Positions 1 through 11,832 of a stretch of DNA of 64,000 nucleotides are shown one piece after another. This DNA is from Caenorhabditis remanei (taxonomy: Eukaryota; Nematoda; Chromadorea; Rhabditida; Rhabditidae): NCBI RefSeq assembly GCF_010183535.1, contig NC_071331.1, forward strand, positions 9,176,001 to 9,240,000, read 5' to 3'. The position numbers and the translations under genes are program-made. The notes under the pieces were generated by a model. It was not told the DNA's origin. It made no database searches and saw only the letters and a program-made list of their open reading frames with translations. Position 1 is the first letter of the stretch. Every line of letters begins with the position of its first letter.

Positions 1-42
1 TTCCAAATTTTATATGGGCGTTTGAAAACAGTGAAGTAATTT

Positions 43-110
43 CTGTTTCAATACCTCGGTATTAACGCATAGCAACCATTTTATGTTGATTCATGTGCTT
101 CCTGCTGAAG
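43..110 (+). ncRNA. Candidate 21U-RNA (piRNA) locus
   Basis: The core octamer CTGTTTCA is at 43-50. A YRNT start motif (TGAT) ends at 90, so the predicted RNA is the 21-mer 90-110 with a 5' T 40 nt after the octamer. The architecture is that of motif-dependent Caenorhabditis piRNA genes, each transcribed from its own octamer as a short precursor whose product loads the Piwi protein PRG-1. Octamer, spacing and TGAT are all kept in the paralogous copies at 16658 and 30105, which supports a functional unit. Expression is inferred, not seen. Confidence 0.72.
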
Positions 111-1044
111 AAATTGAAAAACCCACTACAGACAATAATGAAAATTTAGAAGGTCAAAGCACAGCTACTATCACTGGATACAATTTCGATGCGTTTTTTT
201 TAGACATTGTGAAACTGAACAACTCCTGTAATTATTTTTTTAAATACGTGTTTACAGTTTCAAATTGCGCTCGAATTGATCTCCATTCTGACTTTATGGT
301 GGAAAATTAATTATTGAGGTGTAGAACTTTTGCAACTGATTTACAGAAATGTTCGCAACAGTATATTTTTCACGTAGGATGAAAGGAAATCCTTAATTTA
401 GAAATCCCGTTTTTTATAACGGCATTCAGAGACAGTGAGTTTTGCGGTTTCAGTATCTGAGTAAAAACCGTATTGCAACCATTTTGAAGTAATTCGTGGC
501 CTTGTTGCTGACGATAATAGGAAAACCCACTACGGACAATAATGGGAATTTAGAAAGGAAATTGAAACCATCAAAGCTTATGGATCTATTGTAGAACAAT
601 AAATTTTAGTTTTTCAAGTTGGAAATCGAGAAGATAATGTATCAACCGATAGAATAATGCTTGATTTTTCTTGGTTTTGCAAAACAACAACTGATAAAAA
701 TGATTAAACCGATTCAAAGAATACAAAACCGTGTCTACAGTTTCAAAATGCGCTTTAATAGATTTAAATGTTGATTGAATGGTGATAAGTATTTCAATAG
801 AAATCAGAAATCGAATTTCAGAAGATTTCCGGTCAAAAATCTTCTAAAAAACAACTGATGTAAGGGTACTTGATAGATCTACTTAACGAGTTGGCAACTT
901 TATGTTCCAAATAATTTTTTTTCAATGAGTTGTGTCACTCATTTTAGCTAGGTTTCAGTAACATAAAATTGTCCTCAACACTGAAAAATTTTCAGTTGAA
1001 AACCGTTTTTGGTTATATCTGAAAACAAAAATGGTCAATAAAGC

Positions 1045-1111
1045 GCTACTAACACCACCCTTCGATCACCCGATATAATTTGATTACACTTTTCATGACA
1101 TGTTGAAACAG
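1045..1111 (-). ncRNA. Candidate 21U-RNA locus
   Basis: The reverse-complement octamer is at 1104-1111. The start motif TGAT places the 5' T at 1065 (spacing 39) and the 21-mer at 1045-1065. Paralogous octamers in the other duplication units are at 18374 and 30259. Confidence 0.7.
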
Positions 1112-1432
1112 AAAAACAGCTGAAAATTATTTTATAAAATACGTGTCTACAGTTTCAAATTGTGCTCTAATAGATCTCCACTCTCGTTTTATGGTGTTCC
1201 GAGAAAATTGGATACAAATTCTCAAAAAATTTTATGTTTCGCAAATCTTGTAGAAAAACGAATTAATGCAAAGGGTATTGATGTGCCATGTTGCTCACTT
1301 ACCATTCCAACTAATAAAGGTTCAATGAGGGATAGAACTTTGTTTTCAAAAATCGTAGTTGCGGAACCTTACAAAAAAATGTTGAAACTGTAGTGAATCC
1401 CAAAACACCATTAAACTGGAGACTCTGAGTAA

Positions 1433-1743
1433 CAGGGTTGGGAAATTCCGGGCCGGGCTGACTGAGAAATTTTCCTCGGCCCGGCCCGGCCCGGCTCCTG
1501 TAGAAATTTGAAATTTTTTGAAAAAATCTTGAATTTTTTTTTTGATTTTTTTGCAAAAAAGTGGATTTTTCGACTGTGTTTTAGAATATTGGTAAAAGCC
1601 TTAGCGTACGAGAAATTTTGAGAACTTTGACTTATTTTAAATAAAAATTTTGCAGAAATTTGTGGAAAAATGGTGCACATTTTTTGAATCCGGGCCGACC
1701 GGGCCGGGCCGGACCGGAAGAATTTTTTGTCAGCCCGGGCCGC
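1433..1743. mobile_element. CG-rich hAT-like MITE, degenerate
   Basis: GGGCC-rich ends flank an A/T-rich core of the type seen in the other elements of this family. The left end resembles the consensus start CAGACTTGCAAAA but is diverged; the right end is truncated. The paralogous sequence around 18710-18750 lacks the insert and runs straight from the GAGTAA context into AAAACGGTTTCAAG, so this is an insertion in unit I. No clean target-site duplication remains. Confidence 0.6.
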
Positions 1744-3128
1744 AAAAAAAACGGTTTCAAGTTTTTGTTGAGTAAGACAAGAAAAAAGTATGTCTGATAC
1801 GATTTCTGTTTCTTTCAATCCTTATACTGTCCCCATCTCTGTGAATTCTTATTCCATGAATCGTCTTCGTATTTCCAGTTATTACCAGCCGAGTGTCTTC
1901 TTCTTGACACCAACACAACATACGGTTTCCTGCTGTTTGTCCCTTCCACTATTCCCCCTTATTTTGACATGTTTGTGTTGAAAGGCATAATGTAATACGA
2001 TGCGCGCATCTTGATTACCCATTGCTTTTGTCGCCCTCCCAGACAAGAAGCAGGTGCTCCGTGGGATCATGGGCTCTTCTTAGATTTCTCTCTGATGCAA
2101 TGTGTTTGTTCTATTGGAATAGCGGGTGGTAATGAAATGACAACTTTTGATTGACCCACCCATATGTTAGAGGGGGACTGATTTATGGTCTCGCATTCCA
2201 AAATATAATACTTTTTGGGATTTTCTTTTGGAAAACAGGGAAAAGGGGCTTATGATAGTTTTTCTCAAAACAAAACGGAAGCGAAGATGGAGGAGTTTAT
2301 GATCCATTCGACGTACTACTTGTCAGAAAACTCTCTCCAAGATTTTTTTATTTTCTAGATTTTTTTTTCTAGATTTTTTTCACTGTGATAAAATAATCTA
2401 ATATAGGTACATGATTTGATGGTTTTGAAACTGTTTTTATTTCTATTTTTGTATTTTTTTGCAAAGCCAATATATTTTTAGGCATTTCCAAAATATAAAA
2501 ATATCAGATTCAGTGCAGTAATTTGAGGCCTCAATAATGTTAAAAAATTTATTAGAGTTGAGTAGAAAGAATGACAACGTTTTAGCTTTTTGTATTTGCG
2601 GAGTTCATATGCACACGGGGCTATTAACAAAAAAAATTATAGCTGAAAAAATAGGTGAGGTGTATGGAACAGAGAATATTTGTTTTGGATACATACGTTG
2701 TTCCGTTTTTAAACATTTTAGATTCCGAAAAACTTCAGTTTCGTGATGATATTCTAAGAATAAGAAAACAATTTTATAGCCATGCGCGAAGATGACGCGA
2801 TTGAATTATCCACCATCCACTTGCTTTTTTACCAATTTCCAAAATATCAGATTTCCAAGAACTATTGAACTAGTTAGAAAAAGTCTCGTAATTTAACGCC
2901 GGTGAAACATATTTTAATTTTTTGTTGTTGAAAAAACCGTGATGATTGTTGCCAGAAGTGCAAAGGAACCTCATCACTTTTCGCACAGCCTCTTTTAAAA
3001 TACTAAATGTTATGAAAATTGAATTTTCTCAACAAAAAATGTAATTATTAAACTTATCTCCTGAAATTCATGCCGGGTATCAAAGTTCATTGTTTTGATA
3101 TTCACTCTATGTAGTGCACATTTTTGAA

Positions 3129-3435
3129 CAGACTTGTCACGGGCCGGGCCGGCCGAAATCAAACAAAATCTCGGCCCGTTTTGAAACATTTTTGGAAAAA
3201 GGTTGAATTTTTGAAATTTTTTTGAACTTTTTTTTGGGAAAAGTATAGTTTTTGACCAAAACTTTAAAATTGAATCAAAATGTGAATATTTATGATAATT
3301 TTAGTATTTTCACTCTATTTTTTCGAAATTTTCAAAAAATTTTAATAAAAAATCGGTACCCACTTTTGAATCCGAGCCGACGGGCCGGGTCGGGCTGAGA
3401 GAAATTTCGGCCCGGCCCGATTTTTGACAAGTATG
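3129..3435. mobile_element. CG-rich hAT-like MITE
   Basis: Terminal inverted repeats CAGACTTGTCA and TGACAAGTATG bound a 307 bp element with GGGCC-rich sub-ends and an A/T-rich centre. It has the same length and structure as the element at 28058-28364. The 8 bp flanks do not match each other, so this copy has probably been rearranged since insertion. Confidence 0.68.
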
Positions 3436-3616
3436 GAAACTTCCAATTTTCCCCACCATTTGCATTCCGATTTTTTAGAAAGTTTTTTTTCAAAAAAGTT
3501 TGTGAACGGCCTAGGACATAAACATATGTAGAGCTCATAATGCTAGTTATGAAACACCCATTTTTAATGCGGGGTTTTCCAACCATTCAATCAACCCGTG
3601 TATCTTTCCGTTGGAG

Positions 3617-4899
3617 ATGCAAGACGTTCATTTTTCGGACGATCTCAAGGATTTCCCCATTGAAAATGTCCCAAAGTCTTGGAAAAGGATGGAGTACGAC
3701 GAGGACGACATTATCAATAATATCGTCGACAAACTTCTTGATCTTGTCATAAAACGTGAAAATCCAGAAGAAGGAAACGACTCTATTGCTGAAAACCTAG
3801 CACAATTTGCTAACACCTTGCATGACATTGTCAATGGTCCGAGTGAACAATCTCAGTCAGATTCTAAACTGACTGATGCTAATATTGTTCGCAAAGATGC
3901 AAATCGATCCGATTCTGAAGAAGAAAAAGATGAAGAAGATGAAGATCTAGCTGATTTGGATTCTGACGAGCTTCGTGATATAGAGAGAGAAAAGAAGAGG
4001 AGAGAGATGGTGGATTCCAATACGTCAGAAGAAAAAGTTCCAGAAGGAACCGAGGATATTGATTTTAGTCAATCCGAGGATATTGACTTTGGTCAATATC
4101 ATTTGCTTCAGACGTCTCCTCCAAATGAGCCAAAAACTCCTCCACCAGAGCCAAAACGCAGAAGAAGTCCATGGGCTCCAGAACCTGGAGATATTGATTG
4201 GCCGGTCTCGCCGATACGTTATCACCAGCCAGGAACTTCTGAGGATCGCCGAAGTAAAAGTTCGACTGTGAGATTATAATTTTTGAAAACAATTTCAATT
4301 ATTTCTTTTTCAGCCAAAGAAGCCAACAACTCCACGATTCGAGGAGGTGGTCCCTGAAGCAGTACTGGCCTCCCCGATTCTCCGTGAAGCACAACTGACT
4401 TCTCCGATTCAAAGATTTGAACGATCAACTTTTATGACGAGGCAAATGATCAATCCACGGACTCCATTGTTGAGACGTGGTCCATTGTTTCCGCATGCCG
4501 CAGTTTTATCTTCCCGTCCTTCGACGCCAATTGATGTGAATCAATCAAGAAGATCAACCGCTCCGTCAACTCCCACTCCAGATGCTCATTTACTGAAAGC
4601 AAAACTTCGAGATATGACAGCTGAACAGATGAAAGAGAATCGCGAACGCGTCAAAGAGGTGATTATTGATTTTTAGCATGTTTTTAGCAAGATTTTCGGT
4701 GTTTTTAAAACACTTTTTTGGTTGTTAACTAAGTAGGTAAGATTATAGCAAGTGAACGATGTAGTTAACATTAAAAGCCGAAATATTTTAAGAATAATAT
4801 TAATAAATCTGTTATTTTCAGCATTCTGCTCGCTTCGTGAAACCCATCAAGCAAGTTGCACAGCCAGTTTTTCCGCCGAGTCCAACTGATCTGTTTTGA
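3617..4899 (+). CDS. Three-exon gene, acidic Ser/Thr-Pro-rich protein, function unknown
   Basis: I do not recognise this gene. Exons 3617-4267, 4314-4658 and 4822-4899 join in phase 0 with good splice sites (donors GTGAGA and GTGATT; acceptors TTTTTCAG and TTTTCAG) and give 357 residues. The start is the first ATG of the open frame; an upstream exon cannot be excluded. There is no signal peptide or membrane segment. Around residues 100-130 is a strongly acidic stretch followed by a basic one (DIEREKKRREM). The second half is rich in SP/TP sites, for example RRSPW, TTPRF, PSTPTPD and a C-terminal PPSPTDLF, suggesting a phosphorylated, largely disordered intracellular or nuclear protein. AATAAA at 5031-5036 may be its poly(A) signal. 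It is the only gene in the window without a paralogous copy, and codon pattern and intron structure argue that it is real. Confidence 0.82.
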
Positions 4900-4931
4900 C
4901 AAACCCATGAGAAATCACGTTATTGAAACAG
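4865..4931 (-). ncRNA. Candidate 21U-RNA locus antisense to a coding exon
   Basis: The octamer is at 4924-4931, just downstream of the stop codon of the + strand gene. The start motif CAGT places the 5' T at 4885 (spacing 39), so the predicted 21-mer 4865-4885 lies inside the last coding exon (4822-4899) in antisense orientation. Confidence 0.58.
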
Positions 4932-6090
4932 TAGTATTTTCAGTCGACATATCCAGAATTTATTATGTTCTAAACCCAACTTTTGAACCTAAATCCAAAC
5001 GAGTATTCGTTTATAAAGAATTCGGTAAACAATAAACAAACAAACATAACAGTTTTATAATGGAGATCAACTGAATCGACTTGTTCCCTTAGTAACACAA
5101 ACTGATAACCAATTTGCTCAGCACCAAAATTTGAAATAGAATCATGACTTCAGAGATTTCGCCAAGAGATGAATTGAAGAGGTGAAACAAATGTACATGA
5201 TTTGATGATTTTGAAACTGTTTTTTTAAACTCTTCAAGTTTTTTTGTCGCAAAGCCGCTAGACTAGGCACCAAAAATATGAAAAATTATCAGTTTCTGTA
5301 CAGTGATTTTAGTCTTCATTATTGTTGAAAAATCAATAATACAAATACAGAGAAGGGAGAATAACAACGAATCGCTTTTGTATTTGCGGAGTTTATTTCT
5401 GGAGATGTTGCAGAGGAGATACATTGCAGATTAAAAACATTTCACCTGGAAAAAATAAGTGAGACGCTTGGAGCAGAGAACATTTATTTGCAATTCATAA
5501 GTTATTTCGTTTAAAAACTTTTTAGGTTCCGAAAAATTGCAGTTTCGCCATGATATTTTGAGAAAGAGAAAATAGTTTTAAACCAATAGGCGAGTTGGTT
5601 TGCCAATTGAATAATCCACCATTAACTTGCTTTTTACAAATCCACAGAAAATCAGATTGCCGATGCCATGAACCTATCAATCAGAAACGATTAATTAAAT
5701 AGTAAGAAATATTTTCGTAATTGGTGAAACATATTTTCATTATATTTTGTTGTTGCCTTCTTTGATTCTTATGATGGGTCAAAACTCAGTATAAAATGTC
5801 ATATATATTGATGACGACCTAGTGCAGATTTTTGACAAACCCATAAATAATCAGGTTATAGAAACAGTAGTATTTTCAATCTACATAAGAAACACAACTG
5901 TTGAACGCAGCCTCCAATCGAGTATTCGTTTTTTAAAAGACAATTCGGTTAACAATACACAAAAATCAAAAGAAACATAACTTTTCTCACAGTGAAAATT
6001 GTTTAACTGAAACAACTTGACTTTTTGAACCCGAGCTGGACACTAAAGAATTGTTCCCATCCACGATTAGGAAAAATCCATTCTAAATCC
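4932..6090. other. Non-coding AT-rich repeat DNA between genes
   Basis: No coding exon is supported here. The stretch carries the presumed 3' end of the preceding gene and two diverged relatives of one repeat (around 5210-5760 and 5820-6060). Relatives of these recur at about 2400-3130, 20190-21000 and 34980-35500. A near-miss octamer (AGAAACAG, near 5855) lies in the second copy. Confidence 0.6.
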
Positions 6091-6096
6091 CGTTAT

Positions 6097-6104
6097 TGAA
6101 ACAG
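6097..6104 (-). promoter_or_regulatory. 21U-RNA upstream motif, no clear start motif
   Basis: Exact octamer, conserved in paralogues at 21310 and 35626. No YRNT fits the usual spacing, but a T preceded by GGA sits 38 nt downstream in all three copies, so a weak locus is possible. Confidence 0.45.
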
Positions 6105-6947
6105 TTGTTTTAATTATAAATTTTATGAAATTTTCGTTTTTTCTTCTGTTCCAATGAACCGACTTCTGGACCATGCTTCCTCATCACTGTTCGAGAAATC
6201 CTTTATGTTAACAATAAACAAACAAATTATATAATGTAGCAACTACGCCAAAACCTCTATCCTCCTCCTCTCTTTTCAACAATGTGCCAGATAGTAGTGG
6301 TCAAATGCACAGTACTTATGGAAAAACAAACAAATATAATAGATGGAATAGATATATATGCATAATATTGGTTTTATTTTGTTGTTTATTGTTAGTTACG
6401 GTGCAAACACAAAGTATTACGTGGTGTCTAGGCGAGAGAAAAGGGGTTAAAGCAACTTTTGAATTTTCAGAAGAAATGTGTGTCCACACGAAGAAGTAGA
6501 GATCGTGACGCTGAAAGAGCCATGTGTCCAAGCATACACAAAATATGTGAGAAGTCGAAAACCAGGACGGGAAGTTCCAGAGCTGTGTAGTGAGACAACC
6601 CAAGTGAGTTTTTGTAGAGTTTCAGGCAAATATGGGAAGAAACTTAAAAGAAATAGTCGTGAGAGTGACCATGTCGTTTTCCTTGGATAACATGAAGTCT
6701 ATGAAACTGCAGAAAAATTTTACCGCTTCAAAAACGGGATTTGTTTGGCGTGCTTGTGTCGTACAACAGTTCGCTTTGCAATTCTTTCCTGTCATAAAAA
6801 AAACATCTTAAAATTGTTGAAAGCAATCAGGTTGACACTTGAATATATTTAACGTTAAAACTTCGAGTTTAGTAGAAGAATGTATTGGAGAAATTAATCA
6901 TTCTAGGTTCTGAGATACGCTTGTGTTATTGGTCGTAAAATTTCTAA

Positions 6948-6985
6948 CTAGGGAATGATCTAAACTGACCGTGGAGTTCAGAAAC
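6948..6985 (+). mobile_element. Solo end of the 54092-54820 element family
   Basis: CTAGGGAA followed by TGACCGTGGAGTT matches the left end of the Harbinger-like element at 54092. No matching right end was seen nearby, so this is a relic. Confidence 0.45.
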
Positions 6986-7138
6986 GGGACCTAGCAGAAT
7001 CGAAAGACAATCGAATTCTGATGAGAAATCAGTTTTCAAAAATTGCTGACGACCCTCCAGAATCCAGATATCCTTGTCTGAAAATCCAAACTTAATACAT
7101 GTGATTTACACGATTTTCCACCCAAATTTAGCTGTATT

Positions 7139-7336
7139 TTGCCCCAAATATCACGGCACCTGAACATCCCTCTCGGTCAGCGATCTGTGGTCACAGGTCG
7201 TTCGCAAACGATCCGTTACGGATGCTTCGGACGATCGCGCACGGTCCATATCGGTACCGAAAAAAAGACTCGTTATGGATCCATAACCGACCCGTTTGCG
7301 AACGTCCGTATATGGGCCCGTGCGCGACCCGTTCAT
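7139..7336. repeat. CG-rich inverted block inside the EMI copy I intron
   Basis: A locally CG-rich stretch with imperfect inverted halves: TCGCAAACGATCCGTTA near 7203 against TAACCGACCCGTTTGCGA near 7276-7294. The equivalent intron in copy II lacks it. It is probably a degraded insertion; its class is unknown. Confidence 0.4.
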
Positions 7337-8653
7337 TTCTGGTTGCTCTCTTTACCCTCAAAAGTCAAAAATTCTAGGTCCTTCTCTATTTTGCTTAAAA
7401 ATCACAATTTGAAGTACAACAATGTGAAAACAACTTGGAACTGCTGCTCCAAAACTACCTTAAAAATATAAAACTAGGAGAACAGTAATCTAAAGATGAC
7501 ATAATCCCATCACTCACGATCCGCCGACACATGCGCGCGCGAAAGCCTCCAACACCACCTAACAAGATTAGCCTTCTCCCTTCACACCATTCTTTATCTC
7601 GTGTCGACTCAATGAGAGATTGTGTCCATGACCTCCGGACACCTATAATTATTGCGCAACCTCCCATCCTTCTATATTCCAGGACAATCTACTTTCACAC
7701 CTACAAAAAAGTCAACCGCACTCGACGTCACACCATTGCAGAATGCTGTCCAGGATGGGTGCATCGACCAGGAGAAGCTGGTTGTCAACGAGGTGACATC
7801 TGGGGGAATCAGATGAGAGAGACAGCATGATTATGTTAATAGGGTTCAATCTGTTGCATAGATTGCGGGATTACATTCACCCTTGTTTTATTACACTTTT
7901 GAAATGGTGAAGAATAGGGAAAATGGAGATGATTAGTTGAATGGGCGGAGCTTAGATCACCGATCAGTTTGAGAAAAGACTCTTCAAAAAACATGCTTGG
8001 ATTGCTTCCCATTCTTAACGCAAAGTTTCATACAAATTTTGCTGAATTTCGAAAAGGTACTGACAATAGCTAGCTTACGGTTTCAACTAGACACCAAGTG
8101 CGGTGATATTTATGGTTGTAAATTATTGGAAAATCCATTAACAGTTGTGGGATCAAAATAATAGAATTAACTCGATTCGTCATGAAAAATCATATATTGA
8201 AGTTTCGAAAAATTATTCTTTGGCCAAAACTTCTAAATTTCCCTACCGTCTGCACGCCGTTTTTTTTGGAGAGTTTTTTATTTCAGAAAATATTTGTGAA
8301 TCGTCTAGGAAATCAACATGCGCTCATAAACCGTCCGTTTTGAAAGTTAACTCATTTTCAGATCGGTATTTTTAGAAATTTGCATCTGTACATAAATGGA
8401 TAAACCTCCAGCAATGAAATTCAAAGATCAACTTTAAAAATGGGTACTTTCGAAAAATAATATAACTGTGTTATAGTTTTTGAAGCAATAAATCACCCCA
8501 TTTTCCGATTTTTCACAGTTTCGAAACAGTAACGTTGAAATTGACCGAGTGAAATTCATCTTGGAAACATGTTAATAACCTTGTTTTACAAGATAATAAT
8601 TTGTGTGCAAATGCCAATATGTATTTTGCTGTTGTTGTTTTTTGAATCAATTC

Positions 8654-8719
8654 GAAGCCACTAATCGAAACCTATCATCATTCTTTTTAAAGTTCAATAT
8701 TATCATGACTATGAAACAG
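8654..8719 (-). ncRNA. Candidate 21U-RNA locus
   Basis: Octamer 8712-8719, start motif TGAT, 5' T at 8674 (spacing 38), 21-mer 8654-8674. The related sequences at about 9930, 41085 and 44365 have lost the octamer (TGTAACAG or CTAACAG). Confidence 0.66.
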
Positions 8720-8793
8720 TTGTTTTTCTTAAAATCTCATAAATGAATATGTGTCTTGAACTTGTGGAAAGGGCATAATTTTTTAATTAAAGT

Positions 8794-9759
8794 TAGGGAC
8801 CGCAATGAACGTGGGCGGAGTTATTCATTTTCTTCTCTTGGGACGTCATGGGGAGATTATCAGAATGTTTGACGGTCTGCCCTGAGAGCCCAGAACGCTA
8901 AAGCAGAGTAAAACTTTTTACCCCTATGTAATCGAGTAGGACTCGCATCGTTTTTTTACTGTTTCTAGTAGTTCTGGACATACTCTAATAGGTTTTGAAA
9001 GAAAATTCAATTTTCGTGTTGTAGAATTTTTTTGGGAGCCAGCTGAACTTCGAGGCATCACATCAAAAAATTTACAGTGATTACCTATATATTTTCTGAC
9101 ATATTGTTTTCGGAAATCTCTTCAGGTACCTGGGGACAAGATTTGGAAAGCCGTTGATTCGTAAAATGTGGTTTTTTCGGTGTCGAAAGACAACAGGCTC
9201 AAAAAGAAAAGTAGTTTTTCCGACAGTTCAGGTTAATGCAAGTCAGACTCGCATCGTTTCTTGACGGAATCAGATTCTACGCAAAATTTCGATATAGACC
9301 CACTTAGAAATTAAAAAATCCATATTGTAGAACTTTAGATATTTGATGTTTTATCTCGAAATATGCTGAAAATCCTTCAAAAAATTCTCTTGAATTTCAA
9401 AAAATCACGTCAATAATATATTTTCCTATTATCAGCGTCACATTTGTGTTCATTTGGTTCAGTGGATAACACGGGGTGGTTTTATTCAAAGGGTTTCTGG
9501 TTCGGATTTTCCCAATTTTTGCCAAAATTTGACGGATTGAACGTGAAAACAGAAAATATTTTTTGCGTGGTCAGGAAAACGAAAGAATTTCCCAAGAGAA
9601 CTCAGTAGAAACCATGGCTGACCAAAAGGTCCTGTAACTTCGGAGAGTGTGAATATTTTCGGGAAAAATTTTGGGAATGTACTTCCATTTACCTGAAGAA
9701 CAGGTCAAGATAGAAATTTTTATGAAAAAATGAGTTTGAAAAAAATGTTGCGGTCTCTA
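8794..9759. mobile_element. hAT-like non-autonomous element, 966 bp
   Basis: Terminal inverted repeats TAGGGACCGCAA and TTGCGGTCTCTA are flanked by a perfect 8 bp duplication ATTAAAGT (8786-8793 and 9760-9767), the hallmark of hAT insertions. The paralogous stretch at about 44450-44490 has the flanks joined without the element. It contains no recognisable transposase ORF. A tRNA-like A-box and B-box pair lies near 9455-9515. Confidence 0.85.
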
Positions 9760-10084
9760 ATTAAAGTGGGATATTTTCTGTGTTTCATGTGGTAAAGATA
9801 CGTTTCGGAAAAATACTATTTCTTGTTCGTGTGCAAATGACAATATGTATTTTGCTGTTGTTATTTTTAGAATCAATTCGAAGTCACCTATATTCATTCT
9901 TTTTAAAGTTCAATATTATCATGACTATGTAACAGTTGTAAAGATACGTTTCGGAAAAATACTGAAAAATACTATTTTCAAAAGATGAGCCACACTTTTC
10001 ACGAACAGTTGTTTACACAGGTTTCTGTGTACACAACTTCCTTGAAGGGGACTAATCATTTGGTAAAAGTTTTGTGATCAAGAA

Positions 10085-10136
10085 GTGGGGGCCATCGGAG
10101 ACTCGAAATGAGGCGATATGGGAGTTTCGGTGGACC
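10085..10136 (-). pseudogene. Relic of the 5' leader of the signal-peptide gene
   Basis: On the minus strand, an acceptor-like TTTCAG is followed by sequence matching the leader just upstream of the ATG at 15406 (CACCGAAACTCCC, then TGGCCCCCACTTC). The match ends before the start codon. It shows that this gene was also duplicated in inverted orientation. Confidence 0.55.
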
Positions 10137-10182
10137 TGAAATAGAAAATTAATGACGTTTAAATAAAAGAATTAATGATTAT

Positions 10183-10190
10183 TGAAACAG
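10183..10190 (-). promoter_or_regulatory. 21U-RNA upstream motif, start uncertain
   Basis: Exact octamer. The nearest YRNT matches place a T at 35 or 43 nt, outside the usual 37-41 nt. Confidence 0.4.
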
Positions 10191-10284
10191 AGCCAGACTT
10201 ATTGTGGAAGGTGGAACAGTGATTTAGTGAAAATTCAATTTGCAAAATTAGAATTGGAATTATGAATAGAAAGTGAAGTGTATT

Positions 10285-10300
10285 TAATAATAATAATAAT
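10285..10300. repeat. (TAA)n microsatellite
   Basis: Five TAA units in a row in otherwise AT-rich intergenic DNA. Confidence 0.8.
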
Positions 10301-11068
10301 GTATTACAATCATTGATTTGATTCCTGAACGGTTCCGGTGAATTTCAAGAAGCTTATGAACTCTTTAATCTTCAAGTTGAAAACTATGAACCCAAAACGA
10401 AGTTTGAAAATATTGAAAAACAGAATTTTCCTCAAATATGGATCTGCTGTTTTTAGGTTAGTAGAAATAATCTCTCAAAATCACATAAAATCGCTAACTT
10501 TGACTTTTGAGACCAAACAAATACAAGCTGATAAAGTGTTCGATTGGAGTAATTATATAAACACAGGAAATTTGAAAGAACATGGATCACTAGATAAAAT
10601 ATATTACCCAAGAAGAAATCAGAGCCACAAAACAGTGAAACATATAAACCAAAGGGTGGAAGTTCACAGAAATCCTAAAAAGTACCAGTTTCATTTTTGG
10701 TGGTTCCCCTCCGCTTGTTCGCGAGGAAGTTGCTGACTGAACGTTTATCTATTTCCAGTCAATTCCTTTTCTTCGATAGTTCAACGCCGGTAAACCTTCA
10801 GCTCGAATTTTTAATGGATGGTGAACACAGCACGATCCGTCTTTTCGCTTGGCATAGTATCTTTTCCTCAGAAATAATCAGTTTAGAATATGAAAATTAG
10901 TGTTTCAGAGCACTATTATTTCCTAACGCTTACATTTCTGTCTTACTTCGGAAACCCAACTCGGGCAGCTACATAAAATTATACAAAAATAAAGTAGCGC
11001 CTTTCTTCGTCGTTTAGAAGAGTGACTAAGTTGAAAGAAAGAGCGAAATTGTACAAACTGTATTTTTA

Positions 11069-11133
11069 GAATGTCATTTCAACTCTCAATCAATTTGGAT
11101 ACACTCTACTGTTTAACATTTAGGATGAAACAG
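11069..11133 (-). ncRNA. Candidate 21U-RNA locus
   Basis: Octamer 11126-11133, start motif TGAT, 5' T at 11089 (spacing 37, at the short end), 21-mer 11069-11089. The paralogous position near 26770 has lost the octamer. Confidence 0.55.
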
Positions 11134-11417
11134 TTTGGTTACACTTTTTTGTTTGAAAAAAACTGTAAAATTAAAAAAAAAGTCAATAGCAACGCTCAGA
11201 AAATACAGTATGTGTACATATATATCATTTTGTTTCCCCGTCATCACTTTTTTTGTTGTTATTTTCCGTTTCAGCCCGACGTAGTCTGCGTTAATGGTTT
11301 CGATATATTTGATCAAATCATTGATACTTCTTCTTCAGCAATGTATAAATTTGTGGAAAGTTGATGGGTTTGAAGGAGTATTCTGATTCTCTTCTGAATC
11401 TTTTTAAACAACTTCTT

Positions 11418-11485
11418 CTGTTTCAGTAGGAGCGTTAATAACCGCTTATCACAAACATCTTCAATATCTTTCAGAAAGAAATATT
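11418..11485 (+). ncRNA. Candidate 21U-RNA locus
   Basis: Octamer 11418-11425, start motif CAAT, 5' T at 11465 (spacing 40), 21-mer 11465-11485. Relatives of this segment near 26450 and 40490 lack an exact octamer. Confidence 0.6.
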
Positions 11486-11832
11486 CTGTTTCTCCATCAT
11501 CACATTATCTTCAGTTACGATTGACAAATACTTTGTACAGAGCGAAAACCAAAATATTCATTTTAAATAAAATCTCAATATGTCTCAATTTACAAAGTCA
11601 CAAAAGACACCGGAGAGCAAAAGTGTCCTATTCCAAAGACACCTTATTCTAAGCACATACCAAAAGTAAAAGATTGATTCCAACCCGTGGTAAACTGTAA
11701 TAATTAGGTTTAAATTAGTAGGGATTCTATGGTTTTTTGTGGACGAGAACCCGGGAAAAAAATGGGAGGGAGAGATCGAAAAATGACGGAGAGAAAGGGG
11801 AGGAAAATAGTTTTTTTAAGTGTGAAAAATGA

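Larger units (their letters stand above)
6358..7830 (+). pseudogene. EMI-domain secreted protein gene, copy I (frameshifted)
   Basis: Exon 1 (6358-6413) encodes a short signal peptide (MHNIGFILLF...). Exon 2 (6471-6603) encodes RNVCPHEEVEIV and EPCVQAYTKYV, the N-terminal half of an EMI domain. Exon 3 (from 7683; donor-like GTGACA after 7792, or read through to the stop at 7830) encodes TIYFHTYKKV and AECCPGWVHRPGEAGC, its C-terminal half. EMI domains occur in CED-1/Draper/MEGF10 and emilin-type secreted or cell-surface proteins. Exon 2 is 5 bp shorter than in copy III (36138-36275): the PGC region is lost and the phase into exon 3 no longer matches, so this copy should not make the full domain. 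No EGF-like repeats follow. Confidence 0.72.

Noticed and set aside
10338..10900. ORFs of 132 and 67 codons as a gene
   Set aside because: Lysine/asparagine-rich, no domain, and related segments near 27180-27360 and 28370-28450 do not keep the frame.
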